Source of the DNA: a virus
IMG/VR virus record: IMGVR_UViG_3300017763_000198
Coordinates: 1 to 23,474 of that record
Length of the DNA stretch: 23,474 nucleotides
Reading direction: 5' to 3' (one strand)
In this document: piece after piece, positions 1 to 8,228 of the stretch
Layout: every line of letters begins with the position of its first letter
How positions within the stretch are numbered: position 1 is the stretch's first letter
Made by a program: the position numbers and the translations under genes
Notes under the pieces: model-generated
What the model was told of the DNA's origin: nothing
What the model saw: only the letters and a program-made list of their open reading frames with translations
Databases searched by the model: none

Positions 1-2
1 TA

Positions 3-1892
3 GATGAAGAATTTAAAAGAAGAGAACAAGGTTATTGGTTCTATAACAACGGTCTTGCTACTTATATTACTGGTACTCATTACATGTACCTACAATGGTC
101 AAAGATCGACGTTGGGGCACCAGCTTTTAGAGAAGCAAATAGATTATTCTATATATTTTGGGAAGCATGTAAAGCAGATACGAGATGTTACGGGATGTGC
201 TATCTTATAAACAGACGATCTGGATTTTCATTTATGTCCTCAGCGGAACTTGTTAACCAAGCAACAATATCTAGTGACTCCAGATTCGGTATACTTTCTA
301 AATCTGGATCAGATGCTAAAAAAATGTTTACAGATAAAGTCGTACCAATATCCGTTAACTATCCGTTTTTCTTCAAACCAATCCAGGACGGTATGGATCG
401 TCCTAAAACAGAACTTGCATACAGAGTTCCAGCTTCGAAGCTTACTAGAAGGAAGCTTGAGAGCAATGAGCAACTAAAAGAATTAGACGGACTTGATACA
501 ACTATTGACTGGAAAAATACTGGTGACAACTCTTACGATGGTGAAAAGCTAAAACTATTAGCTCATGATGAAAGTGGTAAGTGGGAGAGACCTGACAATA
601 TATTAAATAATTGGAGGGTTACAAAAACTACATTAAGACTAGGATCAAGAATCGTAGGCAAATGTATGATGGGCTCAACTTCAAATGCATTAGATAAAGG
701 TGGAAACAATTTCAAAAAACTATACTATAATTCAGACGTTACAAAAAGAAATAGAAATGGACAAACTTCTTCTGGACTCTATGCTTTGTTCGTCCCTATG
801 GAATGGAACTACGAAGGATTCATGGATTCTCACGGATCACCTGTTTTCATTAGAGAAAAAAATCCAATCAAAGGAGTCGACGGTTATGACATTACAACAG
901 GCGTTATTGAGCATTGGGAAAACGAAGTTGAAGGATTAAAATCTGATCAAGACAGTTTAAATGAATATTACAGACAATTCCCAAGAACAGAGCAGCACGC
1001 TTTTAGAGATGAGTCTAAACAAAGTTTATTTAATCTAACTAAGATATATCAACAAATAGATTATAACGATGAAGTTAATAATCTAAGTAGAGTATCTGTA
1101 GGTAGTTTTCAATGGGTCAATGGTGTTAAAGATACTAGAGTAGTTTTTATGCCTAATAAAAACGGTAGATTTAAAGTTTCTTGGGTTCCAAATATTAATT
1201 TACAAAATAATGTTATAATTAAAAACGGCTCAAAATACCCTGGAAATGAACAAATAGGCGCTTTTGGTTGTGATAGTTATGATATATCAGGAACTGTAGA
1301 TGGTAAAGGTTCTAACGGATCGTTGCATGGTTTAACAAAGTTTTCTATGGAAGACGCACCACCTAATCACTTTTTTTTAGAATATATATCAAGGCCACAA
1401 ACTGCTGAGATATTCTTTGAAGATGTTTTAATGGCATGTGTATTTTATGGTATGCCAATATTATGTGAAAACAATAAACCTAGATTACTGTATTATTTCA
1501 AGCGTAGAGGATATAGAGGGTTTTCAATGAATAGACCCGATAGAGTTTGGAATAAATTATCTACAACTGAAAAAGAAATTGGTGGAATACCTAATTCAAG
1601 TGAAGACATTAAGCAAGCACATGCAGCCGCTATTGAGTCTTATATAGAAACTCATATAGGTTACTCTAACGAGGAGTATGGTGACATGTTTTTTCAAAAA
1701 ACACTAGAAGATTGGGCTACTTTTGATATAAACAACAGGACAAAGCACGATGCTTCTATAAGTTCTGGTTTAGCAATAATGGCTTGTAATAAAAACAGGT
1801 ACACACCTGTTTCTACTATTGTTAAGAAAAACATTAACTTGGGTATAATGAAATATAATAACGAAGGAAGTTTATCTAAAATAAAAAAATAA
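3..1892 (+). CDS. terL: Terminase large subunit, 5'-truncated by window edge
   Basis: This is the DNA-packaging motor: an ATPase domain followed by an RNase H-like headful nuclease. The frame is open from base 3 with no start codon, and residues before the ATG at 84 (such as GYWFYNNGLATYITG) read as good coding sequence, so the true start lies upstream and 84 is internal. Visible motifs: an atypical Walker A, INRRSGFSF (207-233); Walker B, LLAHDE, with Asp at 567 and Glu at 570; a coupling motif, GSTSN, shortly after; nuclease acidic residues Asp at 1272 (FGCDSYD), Glu at 1467 (LCENN) and Asp at 1749 (KHDAS). At least 629 codons are present, so probably only about 100 residues or so are missing. 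The stop TAA directly abuts the portal ATG. The full motif set and the adjacent portal make this call firm. It resembles terminases of marine Bacteroidota phages, from memory only. Confidence 0.93.
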   Translation, partial: DEEFKRREQGYWFYNNGLATYITGTHYMYLQWSKIDVGAPAFREANRLFYIFWEACKADTRCYGMCYLINRRSGFSFMSSAELVNQATISSDSRFGILSKSGSDAKKMFTDKVVPISVNYPFFFKPIQDGMDRPKTELAYRVPASKLTRRKLESNEQLKELDGLDTTIDWKNTGDNSYDGEKLKLLAHDESGKWERPDNILNNWRVTKTTLRLGSRIVGKCMMGSTSNALDKGGNNFKKLYYNSDVTKRNRNGQTSSGLYALFVPMEWNYEGFMDSHGSPVFIREKNPIKGVDGYDITTGVIEHWENEVEGLKSDQDSLNEYYRQFPRTEQHAFRDESKQSLFNLTKIYQQIDYNDEVNNLSRVSVGSFQWVNGVKDTRVVFMPNKNGRFKVSWVPNINLQNNVIIKNGSKYPGNEQIGAFGCDSYDISGTVDGKGSNGSLHGLTKFSMEDAPPNHFFLEYISRPQTAEIFFEDVLMACVFYGMPILCENNKPRLLYYFKRRGYRGFSMNRPDRVWNKLSTTEKEIGGIPNSSEDIKQAHAAAIESYIETHIGYSNEEYGDMFFQKTLEDWATFDINNRTKHDASISSGLAIMACNKNRYTPVSTIVKKNINLGIMKYNNEGSLSKIKK

Positions 1893-4298
1893 ATGCAAAT
1901 AAATACTAACAACGGTAGTTCTTTTCCTGATCAGGTAGTACCTGATGAAGTCAAAGAAAGCTTAGATTACGGCAGGCAAGTTGGTAGAGCAATTGAGGGA
2001 GATTGGTTTAGCGGTACTAGAACTGGAGTGTCCGGTAGATTTAATACTAATTTTAATAATTTTAGAAATCTAAGATTATATGCAAGAGCAGAACAGTCTG
2101 TACAAAAATACAAAGATGAATTAGCTATAAACGGAGATTTATCTTACTTAAATTTAGATTGGCAACCAGTACCTATAATACCAAAATTTGTAGATATAGT
2201 AGTTAATGGCATGGATGGAAAGCTTTATGACATAAAAGCTTATGCACAAGATCCAGAGTCTATAAAGAAAAGAACTGAATATGCTGAAACAATATTAAGA
2301 GACATAGAGGCAAAAAAACTAATAGATCAAATAAAAAATGTCACAGGCATGAATATGTATTCTACGTCTAACCCTGAAGATCTACCTCAAAACAGAGAAG
2401 AACTAGATGTTCATATGCAATTGACATATAAGCAATCTATAGAAATAGCTGAAGAAGAAGCCATAAATAATACTTTAACTTTTAATAAGTTTGAACTTAC
2501 TAGAAGAAGGATGGCTGAAGATTTAGTCGTATTAGGCATAGGGGCTGTTAAAACTTCTTTTAATTTATCAGAAGGGGTTACTGTAAAATATGTTGATCCA
2601 GCGGATTTAGTGTATTCATATACAGACGATCCTAATTTTCAAGATATATGGTACGTTGGTGAAGTTAAATATATAAGTCTAAATGAACTTAAAAAAGAAT
2701 TTCCTCACTTAACAGATGAGGAAATGGAGCGTATACAGCAATACCCTGGCAATTCTAGTTACAATTATCAATTTAATGGTAGAAAAGATAACAATAGCGT
2801 AGCAGTACTTTATTTTGAATATAAGACTTACCAAAATCAAGTATTTAAAATAAAAGAAACAAATACAGGTTTAGAAAAAGTTTTAGAAAAACCTGATACT
2901 TTTAATCCTCCTAAGAACGATAAATTCGATAGAGTATCTAGGTCAATAGAAGTTTTGTATCAAGGGGCAAAAGTTTTAGGTCATGACATGATGTTAAGTT
3001 GGAAGTTGGCGAAAAATATGGTAAGGCCAGATTCTAATTTAGTTAAAGTTAATATGAATTATAACATATGTGCTCCTAAAATGTATAAAGGTCGTGTAGA
3101 GTCATTAGTTGGAAGAATGACAGGTTTTGCTGATATGATACAATTGACTCATCTAAAATTACAGCAAGTGTTATCTAGAACGGTCCCAGACGGCGTTTTC
3201 TTAGATGTGGATGGATTAGCTGAAGTAGACTTAGGCAATGGCACTAATTACAACCCAGCTGAAGCGCTTAACATGTATTTCCAAACTGGTAGTATATTAG
3301 GTAGATCTATGACTCAAGATGGTGGAGCTAACCCTGGTAAAGTACCTATACAAGAGCTACAATCAGGCTCAGGTGGAGCTAAAATACAATCTCTTATACA
3401 AACTTATCAGTACTACTTGCAGATGATGAGAGATGCTACTGGATTAAACGAAGCTAGAGACGGAAGTCAACCAAACAAAGATTCTTTAGTAGGCTTACAA
3501 AAGCTTGCAGCTGCCAACTCGAACACTGCTACTAAACATATAGTTCAAGCTAGTTTATATTTATCAGCTAGGACGTGTGAAAATATTTCTTTAAGAATAT
3601 CTGATATGTTAGAATACCCTTTAACAAAAGAGGCCTTAAAATCTAGTATAAGTTCTTATAATGTAGGAACACTAGAAGATATGTATAGTTTAAACATGTT
3701 TGAGTTTGGTATATACTTAGAATTAGTTCCAGATGAAGAAGAAAAAGCACAGTTAGAACAAAACATACAAGTAGCATTACAGCAGCAGTCTATAAACCTA
3801 GAAGATGCTATAGAAATAAGAGATATTAAAAACTTAAAGTTAGCTAATCAATATATAAAGATTAAAAGAAAACAAAAAGCTGCTGAAGATCAACAAAAAA
3901 ACCAAGCAAATATACAAGCGCAAGCACAAGCAAATGCTGAGTCTAGTGAGAGGGCTGCTTTAGCTGAAATGCAAAAACAACAAGCTCTAGCTGAAACAAC
4001 ATTACAAATAGCTAAAGGTAAGTCTGAATTTGAAATAAATAAAATGCAGCAAGACGCTGAATTGAAAAAACAAATGATGGAAATGCAATTTATGTTTGAC
4101 AAGCAATTAAAGCAGATGGAATTGGATAGATTAGGAAATAAAGAAACTATGATAGAAGATAGAAAAGACGCTAGAACTAGAATTGAAGGAACACAGCAAA
4201 GCGAAATGATAAATCAAAGAAACTTAAATTTACCACCTATAGATTTTAAACAAGGTGGTGGAATGCAAGACTCTATGCCAGATGGAATTTTAGAGTAA
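1893..4298 (+). CDS. Portal protein
   Basis: The portal forms the dodecameric ring at one capsid vertex, through which terminase pumps DNA and to which the tail attaches. The 801-residue length, the position directly after terminase (zero-base spacing) and before scaffold and capsid genes, and the mixed alpha/beta core support this. The central part includes a VKYVDPADLVYSY stretch typical of portal wing regions and a later G/A-rich conserved segment (around residues 470-560, including RDATGLNEARDGSQP). From about residue 658 to 770 the sequence becomes a long Q/A/K/E-rich helix with heptad character, predicted to be a coiled coil extending from the crown or barrel into the capsid. It ends in a short Pro/Gly-rich tail. 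The start is fixed by the TAA-ATG junction. Portal is by far the best fit by size and order; no single catalytic motif exists to prove it. Confidence 0.88.
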   Translation: MQINTNNGSSFPDQVVPDEVKESLDYGRQVGRAIEGDWFSGTRTGVSGRFNTNFNNFRNLRLYARAEQSVQKYKDELAINGDLSYLNLDWQPVPIIPKFVDIVVNGMDGKLYDIKAYAQDPESIKKRTEYAETILRDIEAKKLIDQIKNVTGMNMYSTSNPEDLPQNREELDVHMQLTYKQSIEIAEEEAINNTLTFNKFELTRRRMAEDLVVLGIGAVKTSFNLSEGVTVKYVDPADLVYSYTDDPNFQDIWYVGEVKYISLNELKKEFPHLTDEEMERIQQYPGNSSYNYQFNGRKDNNSVAVLYFEYKTYQNQVFKIKETNTGLEKVLEKPDTFNPPKNDKFDRVSRSIEVLYQGAKVLGHDMMLSWKLAKNMVRPDSNLVKVNMNYNICAPKMYKGRVESLVGRMTGFADMIQLTHLKLQQVLSRTVPDGVFLDVDGLAEVDLGNGTNYNPAEALNMYFQTGSILGRSMTQDGGANPGKVPIQELQSGSGGAKIQSLIQTYQYYLQMMRDATGLNEARDGSQPNKDSLVGLQKLAAANSNTATKHIVQASLYLSARTCENISLRISDMLEYPLTKEALKSSISSYNVGTLEDMYSLNMFEFGIYLELVPDEEEKAQLEQNIQVALQQQSINLEDAIEIRDIKNLKLANQYIKIKRKQKAAEDQQKNQANIQAQAQANAESSERAALAEMQKQQALAETTLQIAKGKSEFEINKMQQDAELKKQMMEMQFMFDKQLKQMELDRLGNKETMIEDRKDARTRIEGTQQSEMINQRNLNLPPIDFKQGGGMQDSMPDGILE

Positions 4299-4310
4299 TT
4301 ATTAATTATT

Positions 4311-4320
4311 ATATTATATT
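4311..4320 (+). repeat. Two ATATT units abutting the scaffold start codon
   Basis: The 22-base leader of the scaffold gene consists only of A and T. It ends in two tandem copies of the pentamer ATATT touching the ATG. The same design recurs with three copies before 7292 and one before 18624. Confidence 0.7.
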
Positions 4321-5409
4321 ATGTCAGAAGAAATAAAAGAAACAGCCGGAGGTGAGTTAACTCAAGGAGAGATCAAAGTGAAAAAACAAGTTAAAAAATT
4401 AACAAAAAAAGATACTCCAATAAAAATAGAGTTTAACAAAGCTGAAAAAGCCGAAAACAAAGTAACAAAATTAAATCTACAAAAAGAAGACAAAACTAAA
4501 GAAGTTAAAGAAGATGTTATTGTAGAAATTACTGAAAACGTTGAAGAGCCAGAAGTAAAAAAAGAAATTAAAGATAAAATCGTAGAACTACCAAAGGGGT
4601 TAAATAAATTAGTTGAATTTATGGAGGAAACTGGAGGTACAATAAAAGACTACGTTAGATTAGATACAGATTTCTCTAGCGTAGATGAAAAAGTTTTATT
4701 AAAAGAATATTATAAAAGCACTAAACCACATCTAAACGAAGAAGAAATTACTTTCATAATGGAAGATAATTTTGGAATTGATGAGGATCTGGATGAAGAG
4801 CGAGATATAAAAAAGAAAAAACTCGCTTTTAAAGAAGAAATTGCAAATGCCAAAACCTTTCTGGAAGACACTAAGGATAAATATTACGAAGAGATCAAGT
4901 TGAGACCTAACGTAACCAAAGATCAAAAGAAGGCTATGGACTTTTTCAATAGATACAACAAAGTACAAGAAAAAGCAATACAACAACAGCAAGAGTTTAT
5001 TGACACAAGTACAGAATATTTCTCTGAGAATTTCAAAGGTTTTGAGTTTAACGTAGGAGAAAAAAAGTTCAACTATAATGTCAATAATGCTCAAGATTTA
5101 GCTAAGGATCAATCTAAAATATCCGACTTTACCAAGATGTTCTTGAATGAAGATGGATCCGTATCTGATTACAAAGGCTATCACAAAGCTATGTATGCTG
5201 CTAGAAACGCTGACACAATCGCTAAGCATTTTTATGAACAAGGTAAATCCGATGGAATTAAAAATATGGTTGATAAATCTAAAAATATAGAAACAGCATC
5301 GCGACCTAAAAATAACGGTGATATTTTTATTGGTGGGTTAAAAGTTAAAGCTATTTCTGGCAAAGACAGTACTAAGTTGAAAATACAAACAAACAAAAAT
5401 AAAAACTAA
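4321..5409 (+). CDS. Head scaffolding protein
   Basis: This is probably the internal scaffold that directs capsid assembly and is then lost. The 362-residue protein is strongly charged and mostly helical. Residues 1-90 are Lys/Glu-rich and low in complexity, likely disordered. A conserved-looking helical core follows (LVEFMEETGGTIKDYVRLD near residue 100). Further acidic and lysine-rich helices run through about residue 230, and a basic, flexible C-terminus ends in TNKNKN; basic C-termini are how several phage scaffolds bind the capsid protein. It lies between portal and major capsid protein, the classic place for a scaffold in podoviruses. No protease signature is visible, so it appears to be a separate scaffold and not a protease-scaffold fusion. 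Function is assigned from position, charge pattern and length. Confidence 0.78.
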   Translation: MSEEIKETAGGELTQGEIKVKKQVKKLTKKDTPIKIEFNKAEKAENKVTKLNLQKEDKTKEVKEDVIVEITENVEEPEVKKEIKDKIVELPKGLNKLVEFMEETGGTIKDYVRLDTDFSSVDEKVLLKEYYKSTKPHLNEEEITFIMEDNFGIDEDLDEERDIKKKKLAFKEEIANAKTFLEDTKDKYYEEIKLRPNVTKDQKKAMDFFNRYNKVQEKAIQQQQEFIDTSTEYFSENFKGFEFNVGEKKFNYNVNNAQDLAKDQSKISDFTKMFLNEDGSVSDYKGYHKAMYAARNADTIAKHFYEQGKSDGIKNMVDKSKNIETASRPKNNGDIFIGGLKVKAISGKDSTKLKIQTNKNKN

Positions 5410-5419
5410 AAACTAAAAA
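5406..5419 (+). repeat. Two CTAAAAA units before the capsid start codon
   Basis: Two tandem heptamers CTAAAAA lie across the scaffold stop codon (TAA at 5407-5409) and run to the base before the capsid ATG. They form an A-rich leader of the kind favoured for strong initiation in Bacteroidota. There is no Shine-Dalgarno sequence. Confidence 0.65.
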
Positions 5420-6916
5420 ATGAGTTTTACACAAACTGGTAGTTTTCCAGCGTCAATAATTCCTTCACAAAAGAGAATGGCGTTAGAGTCTAACTATCTT
5501 AATTTCAACGATGATGTGACAGGTGATGGTACCGGTCTAAACTTCGCACAACAATATCTACCTGAGCTTTACGAAGCAGAAGTAGAAAGATACGGGAACA
5601 GGACTTTGTCTGGTTTCTTGAGAATGGTAGGAGCTGAAATGCCTATGACTTCTGATCAAGTAATTTGGTCTGAGCAAAATAGATTGCATGTAGCTTATAA
5701 AGGTTTAACAAATGCTGGTATTACTGGTGCTGGTCCTTTTAGTTGTTCACCTGATTTAAGTGGACAAACTCCTGCTGCTACAACTTCAGCAATTAGAATT
5801 GGTCAAACAGTTTTATTTTCTGATGAAGCTACAGGTTTAATAGTTCAAAAAGGTTTAGTATTAACTACACTTGAAGCTGGTGGAGTTGGAACTGGAGTAA
5901 CTGGTTTTACATTTGAACTATATGGAACAAATACACTAAATCCTGCTTTAGCTGGAACTCCTAATGTAAATATATTTGTTTACGGTGCTGAGTTTAAAAA
6001 AGGAACACCTGGTATGGACGGTTCTATTGAGCCATCTTTTACTCAGTATTCTAACAGACCTGTAATCATAAAGGATAAGTACGAAATCAATGGTTCTGAT
6101 ACTGCTCAAATTGGGTGGATTGAAGTTGCTACTGAAGATGGAACATCTGGATACTTATGGTATTTAAAATCTGAGTCTGAAACTAGATTACGTTTTGAAG
6201 ATTACCTTGAAATGCAAATGGTTGAAGGTGAAAATGCAAAAGAAGCTGATGGTACAGTGACTAGATTAAGTACTGCAGGTTTTTTAGGTTCTGAAGGTTT
6301 ATTTGCTGCTATCGAAGCAAGAGGTAATGTATACTCTGGTTTTGCTGGTGCTGCTGCTCCTGGTTCAGGTGCTATGGGTGATTTTGATGAAATTCTTAAG
6401 AACTTAGATAAGCAAGGTGCTATTGAAGAAAATATGTTATTTTTATCAAGATCAACATCTCTTGATTTTGATGATATGATTGCTGCTATGGCAGGCGGAG
6501 GTTATGCTTCTACTGCTTCTGCATCTTATGGTTTATTTGACAACGAACAAGAAATGGCATTAAATTTTGGATTTTCAGGATTCAGAAGAGGTTCTTATGA
6601 CTTCTACAAGACTGACTGGAAATACTTAAATGACGCTTCTACAAGAGGACTAGACAGTGAGATCGATGGTGTTTTAGTTCCTGCTGGAACTTCAACAGTA
6701 TATGATCAAATGTTAGGATCTAATATTAGACGTCCTTTCTTACATGTAAGGTATAGAGCGTCTGAAACTGAAGATCGAAGATTCAAAAACTGGATTACTG
6801 GTTCAGTTGGTGGAGCTTACACTTCTGATTTAGATGCAATGTCTGTACACTTCTTATCTGAAAGATGTTTAGTAACTCAAGCTGCTAATAACTTCGTGTT
6901 ATTTAAAGGAGCTTAA
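5420..6916 (+). CDS. Major capsid protein
   Basis: This is the main shell protein, probably HK97-fold. The 498-residue protein follows the scaffold with only 10 bases between them. It has an N-terminal arm (MSFTQTGSFPASIIP), then a helical P-domain-like section around LPELYEAEVERYG (48-59). A Gly/Ala/Thr-rich beta region follows at about residues 97-195, likely an insertion domain. A strongly conserved-looking block begins at NRPVIIKDKYEINGSD (212-227) and continues to YLWYLKSESETRLRFEDYLEM (245-265). The next block is EGLFAAIEARGNVY (292-305) and then DKQGAIEENMLFLSR (330-344). From memory, these blocks match capsid proteins of uncultured marine phages. Codon choice is cleaner than in the neighbours (many GGT, GCT, ACT codons), as expected for the most abundant virion protein. 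The terminator at 7242-7269 follows one small gene later. Confidence 0.9.
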   Translation: MSFTQTGSFPASIIPSQKRMALESNYLNFNDDVTGDGTGLNFAQQYLPELYEAEVERYGNRTLSGFLRMVGAEMPMTSDQVIWSEQNRLHVAYKGLTNAGITGAGPFSCSPDLSGQTPAATTSAIRIGQTVLFSDEATGLIVQKGLVLTTLEAGGVGTGVTGFTFELYGTNTLNPALAGTPNVNIFVYGAEFKKGTPGMDGSIEPSFTQYSNRPVIIKDKYEINGSDTAQIGWIEVATEDGTSGYLWYLKSESETRLRFEDYLEMQMVEGENAKEADGTVTRLSTAGFLGSEGLFAAIEARGNVYSGFAGAAAPGSGAMGDFDEILKNLDKQGAIEENMLFLSRSTSLDFDDMIAAMAGGGYASTASASYGLFDNEQEMALNFGFSGFRRGSYDFYKTDWKYLNDASTRGLDSEIDGVLVPAGTSTVYDQMLGSNIRRPFLHVRYRASETEDRRFKNWITGSVGGAYTSDLDAMSVHFLSERCLVTQAANNFVLFKGA

Positions 6917-6945
6917 TTAATTATTAACATTTAAAAAATAAGAAA

Positions 6946-7227
6946 ATGGGACATATAAAAATAGCAAAAGCTGATGGTAAATTTGATGTAGTATCAGCTG
7001 ACAACGTGTTGAGTGTTAAAGAAACTAATACCAACGACGATATACAAATAGTATATACTAACGGTTATGGAGCAGTAATCGCAGCTTCTGGCGCGCTTGG
7101 TGCTGATGATGTGTTTGCGGTAACTAAAGCTATAGATCTAATGGATGGCACTTCTGGGCCTGCTCCATTATTGAAACTTAGTTCACTAGTTACTGGAGTT
7201 AATGGTGAAGCAGTGTTAGTGCCTTAA
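6946..7227 (+). CDS. Small head-associated protein, function unknown
   Basis: This 93-residue protein is encoded 29 bases after the capsid gene, before the terminator, so it is almost certainly co-transcribed with the capsid protein. It looks like a small beta-rich domain: HIKIAKADGKFDVV, then a strand-turn pattern through IQIVYTNGYGAVI, then a short helix (DDVFAVTKAIDLM). It has no signal peptide, membrane segment or cysteine. Position and size suggest a capsid decoration or minor head protein, but no family motif proves it. The A-rich leader (TTTAAAAAATAAGAAA) marks the start. A decoration role is inference; 'conserved phage structural-region protein' is the safe call. Confidence 0.72.
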   Translation: MGHIKIAKADGKFDVVSADNVLSVKETNTNDDIQIVYTNGYGAVIAASGALGADDVFAVTKAIDLMDGTSGPAPLLKLSSLVTGVNGEAVLVP

Positions 7228-7241
7228 GCATAAACAATAAT

Positions 7242-7269
7242 AAGATCCCGCTTCGGCGGGGTCTTTTTT
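7242..7269 (+). terminator. Strong intrinsic terminator after the capsid block
   Basis: A 10-base-pair stem (7242-7251 with 7256-7265, one G-T wobble) closes a TTCG tetraloop and runs into T residues through 7269. The GC-rich stem stands out sharply from the AT-rich surroundings. It follows the capsid gene and its small companion and lies only 22 bases before the next start codon, so it probably lowers expression of downstream genes by partial termination. Confidence 0.93.
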
Positions 7270-7276
7270 AATTATT

Positions 7277-7291
7277 ATATTATATTATATT
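7277..7291 (+). repeat. Three ATATT units abutting a start codon
   Basis: Three tandem ATATT pentamers lie between the terminator and the ATG at 7292. This leader differs from the scaffold leader essentially by one extra repeat unit. Confidence 0.7.
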
Positions 7292-8086
7292 ATGGAAACA
7301 AAAGAAAAGAAAAAGCCTGCGGCTAAAGCCCCAGCAACTCCTGAAGTAAAAAAAGATACTTGGGAATATAAAGATAGAAATTATTACTTAATAAAAGGCT
7401 CACCTTTAACTCATACAATACCTAGTAAACACACTAGGAGATTTCCTTTAGTCTGGTTTGATGCAGAAAAAGGTTACGAAAGAGAGTTAAGATACGCTAC
7501 AAATCAAAAAAGTATATTTGTAGACGAACAACAAGGTCAAGTTACATTAAAGCATATTGTTTTTAATTCTGGCATATTGGCAGTTAAGAAAGAGCAAAGA
7601 AATTTACAAGAATTTTTAGCTAAGCACCCTCATAGAAATATCATATTTAGAGAGCATGATAAAATTGTTCAAGCTACAGATGAAGTTGGTGATTTAGAAA
7701 TTCAACTATTAGCTATGAACGCTGCTTCTGAAATGGATATTGACTTTGCAGAAGCTATTTTAAGAGTAGAGCTAGGGTCTTCAGTAACAAGCATGAGTTC
7801 TAAAGAAATAAAAAGAGATATATTACTATTTGCTAAGAGTAATCCTGAGTTATTCATAGATCTAGCTAATGATGAAAATGTTCAATTGAGGAATGTTGGT
7901 ATTGTAGCTGTTGAAAATAACATAATAAAGTTAAGCGGAGATAATAGATCTTTTTCTTGGGCAAGTAATGATCGTAAATTAATGACAGTTCCTTTTGATG
8001 AGAATCCATATTCAGCTTTAGCTGCATGGTTTAAAACAGATGAAGGCGTTGAGGTTTTTAAATCAATAGAGAAAAAACTCAAATAA
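7292..8086 (+). CDS. Conserved phage protein of unknown function
   Basis: This 264-residue protein lies between the head genes and the head-tail junction genes. Residues 1-22 are Lys/Pro/Ala-rich and probably disordered. A compact region follows: YYLIKGSPLTHTIPSKHTRR (31-50), LVWFDAEKGYERELRYATNQ (53-72) and HIVFNSGILAVKKEQRNL. The second half is helical, with KEIKRDILLFAKSNPELFIDL near residues 171-191 and a C-terminal WFKTDEGVEVFKSIE. I recall similar proteins next to structural genes in uncultured marine phages, always without a function. No catalytic motif, membrane segment or signal peptide is visible. It may be a minor head protein or an assembly factor; that is speculation. It starts 22 bases after a strong terminator, so its transcription depends on read-through or on a promoter overlapping the terminator. 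Confidence 0.82.
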   Translation: METKEKKKPAAKAPATPEVKKDTWEYKDRNYYLIKGSPLTHTIPSKHTRRFPLVWFDAEKGYERELRYATNQKSIFVDEQQGQVTLKHIVFNSGILAVKKEQRNLQEFLAKHPHRNIIFREHDKIVQATDEVGDLEIQLLAMNAASEMDIDFAEAILRVELGSSVTSMSSKEIKRDILLFAKSNPELFIDLANDENVQLRNVGIVAVENNIIKLSGDNRSFSWASNDRKLMTVPFDENPYSALAAWFKTDEGVEVFKSIEKKLK

Positions 8087-8123
8087 AAGTAATAACTAAA
8101 ATAAACAAGTGATATTATAAATA

Positions 8124-8228
8124 AGCACGGTGCTGTAATTTACTGAAGCAGTATGGTAAATAAAAATACATACGTTTCATATGTTATAACCTCAAGGATT
8201 AACGTATAGGGTTATGCACATTTACCAT
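8124..8228 (+). ncRNA. Candidate structured RNA or cis-regulatory element
   Basis: Several exact inverted repeats nest or cross here. They are AGCA/TGCT (8124-8127, 8131-8134); TACTG/CAGTA with an AAG loop (8141-8145, 8149-8153); ATGGTAAAT/ATTTACCAT (8153-8161, 8220-8228), nine pairs closing a 58-base interior; ATACGTT/AACGTAT (8170-8176, 8201-8207), seven pairs; and ATAACC/GGTTAT (8186-8191, 8210-8215), six pairs. The last two cross, giving a possible pseudoknot. The strand is assigned from its neighbours. In AT-rich DNA some pairing is expected by chance, so confidence is modest. The right-hand arms overlap the ATG at 8214, which might control the short ORF there. Confidence 0.35.

Noticed and set aside
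4-210. 68-residue plus-strand ORF with a membrane-like N-terminus
   Set aside because: It overlaps the terminase frame, which is open from base 3 and carries family-like sequence across the same bases. The Leu/Ile-rich look comes from reading AT-rich coding DNA in the wrong frame.
250-939. Two short plus-strand ORFs (250-477, 700-939) inside terminase
   Set aside because: They lie wholly within the terminase gene in another frame and have no leader like those of the true genes.
84-1892. Terminase starting at ATG 84
   Set aside because: Coding sequence continues upstream to base 3 without a stop, and known terminases have residues before this point. The ATG is internal and the gene is cut by the window edge.
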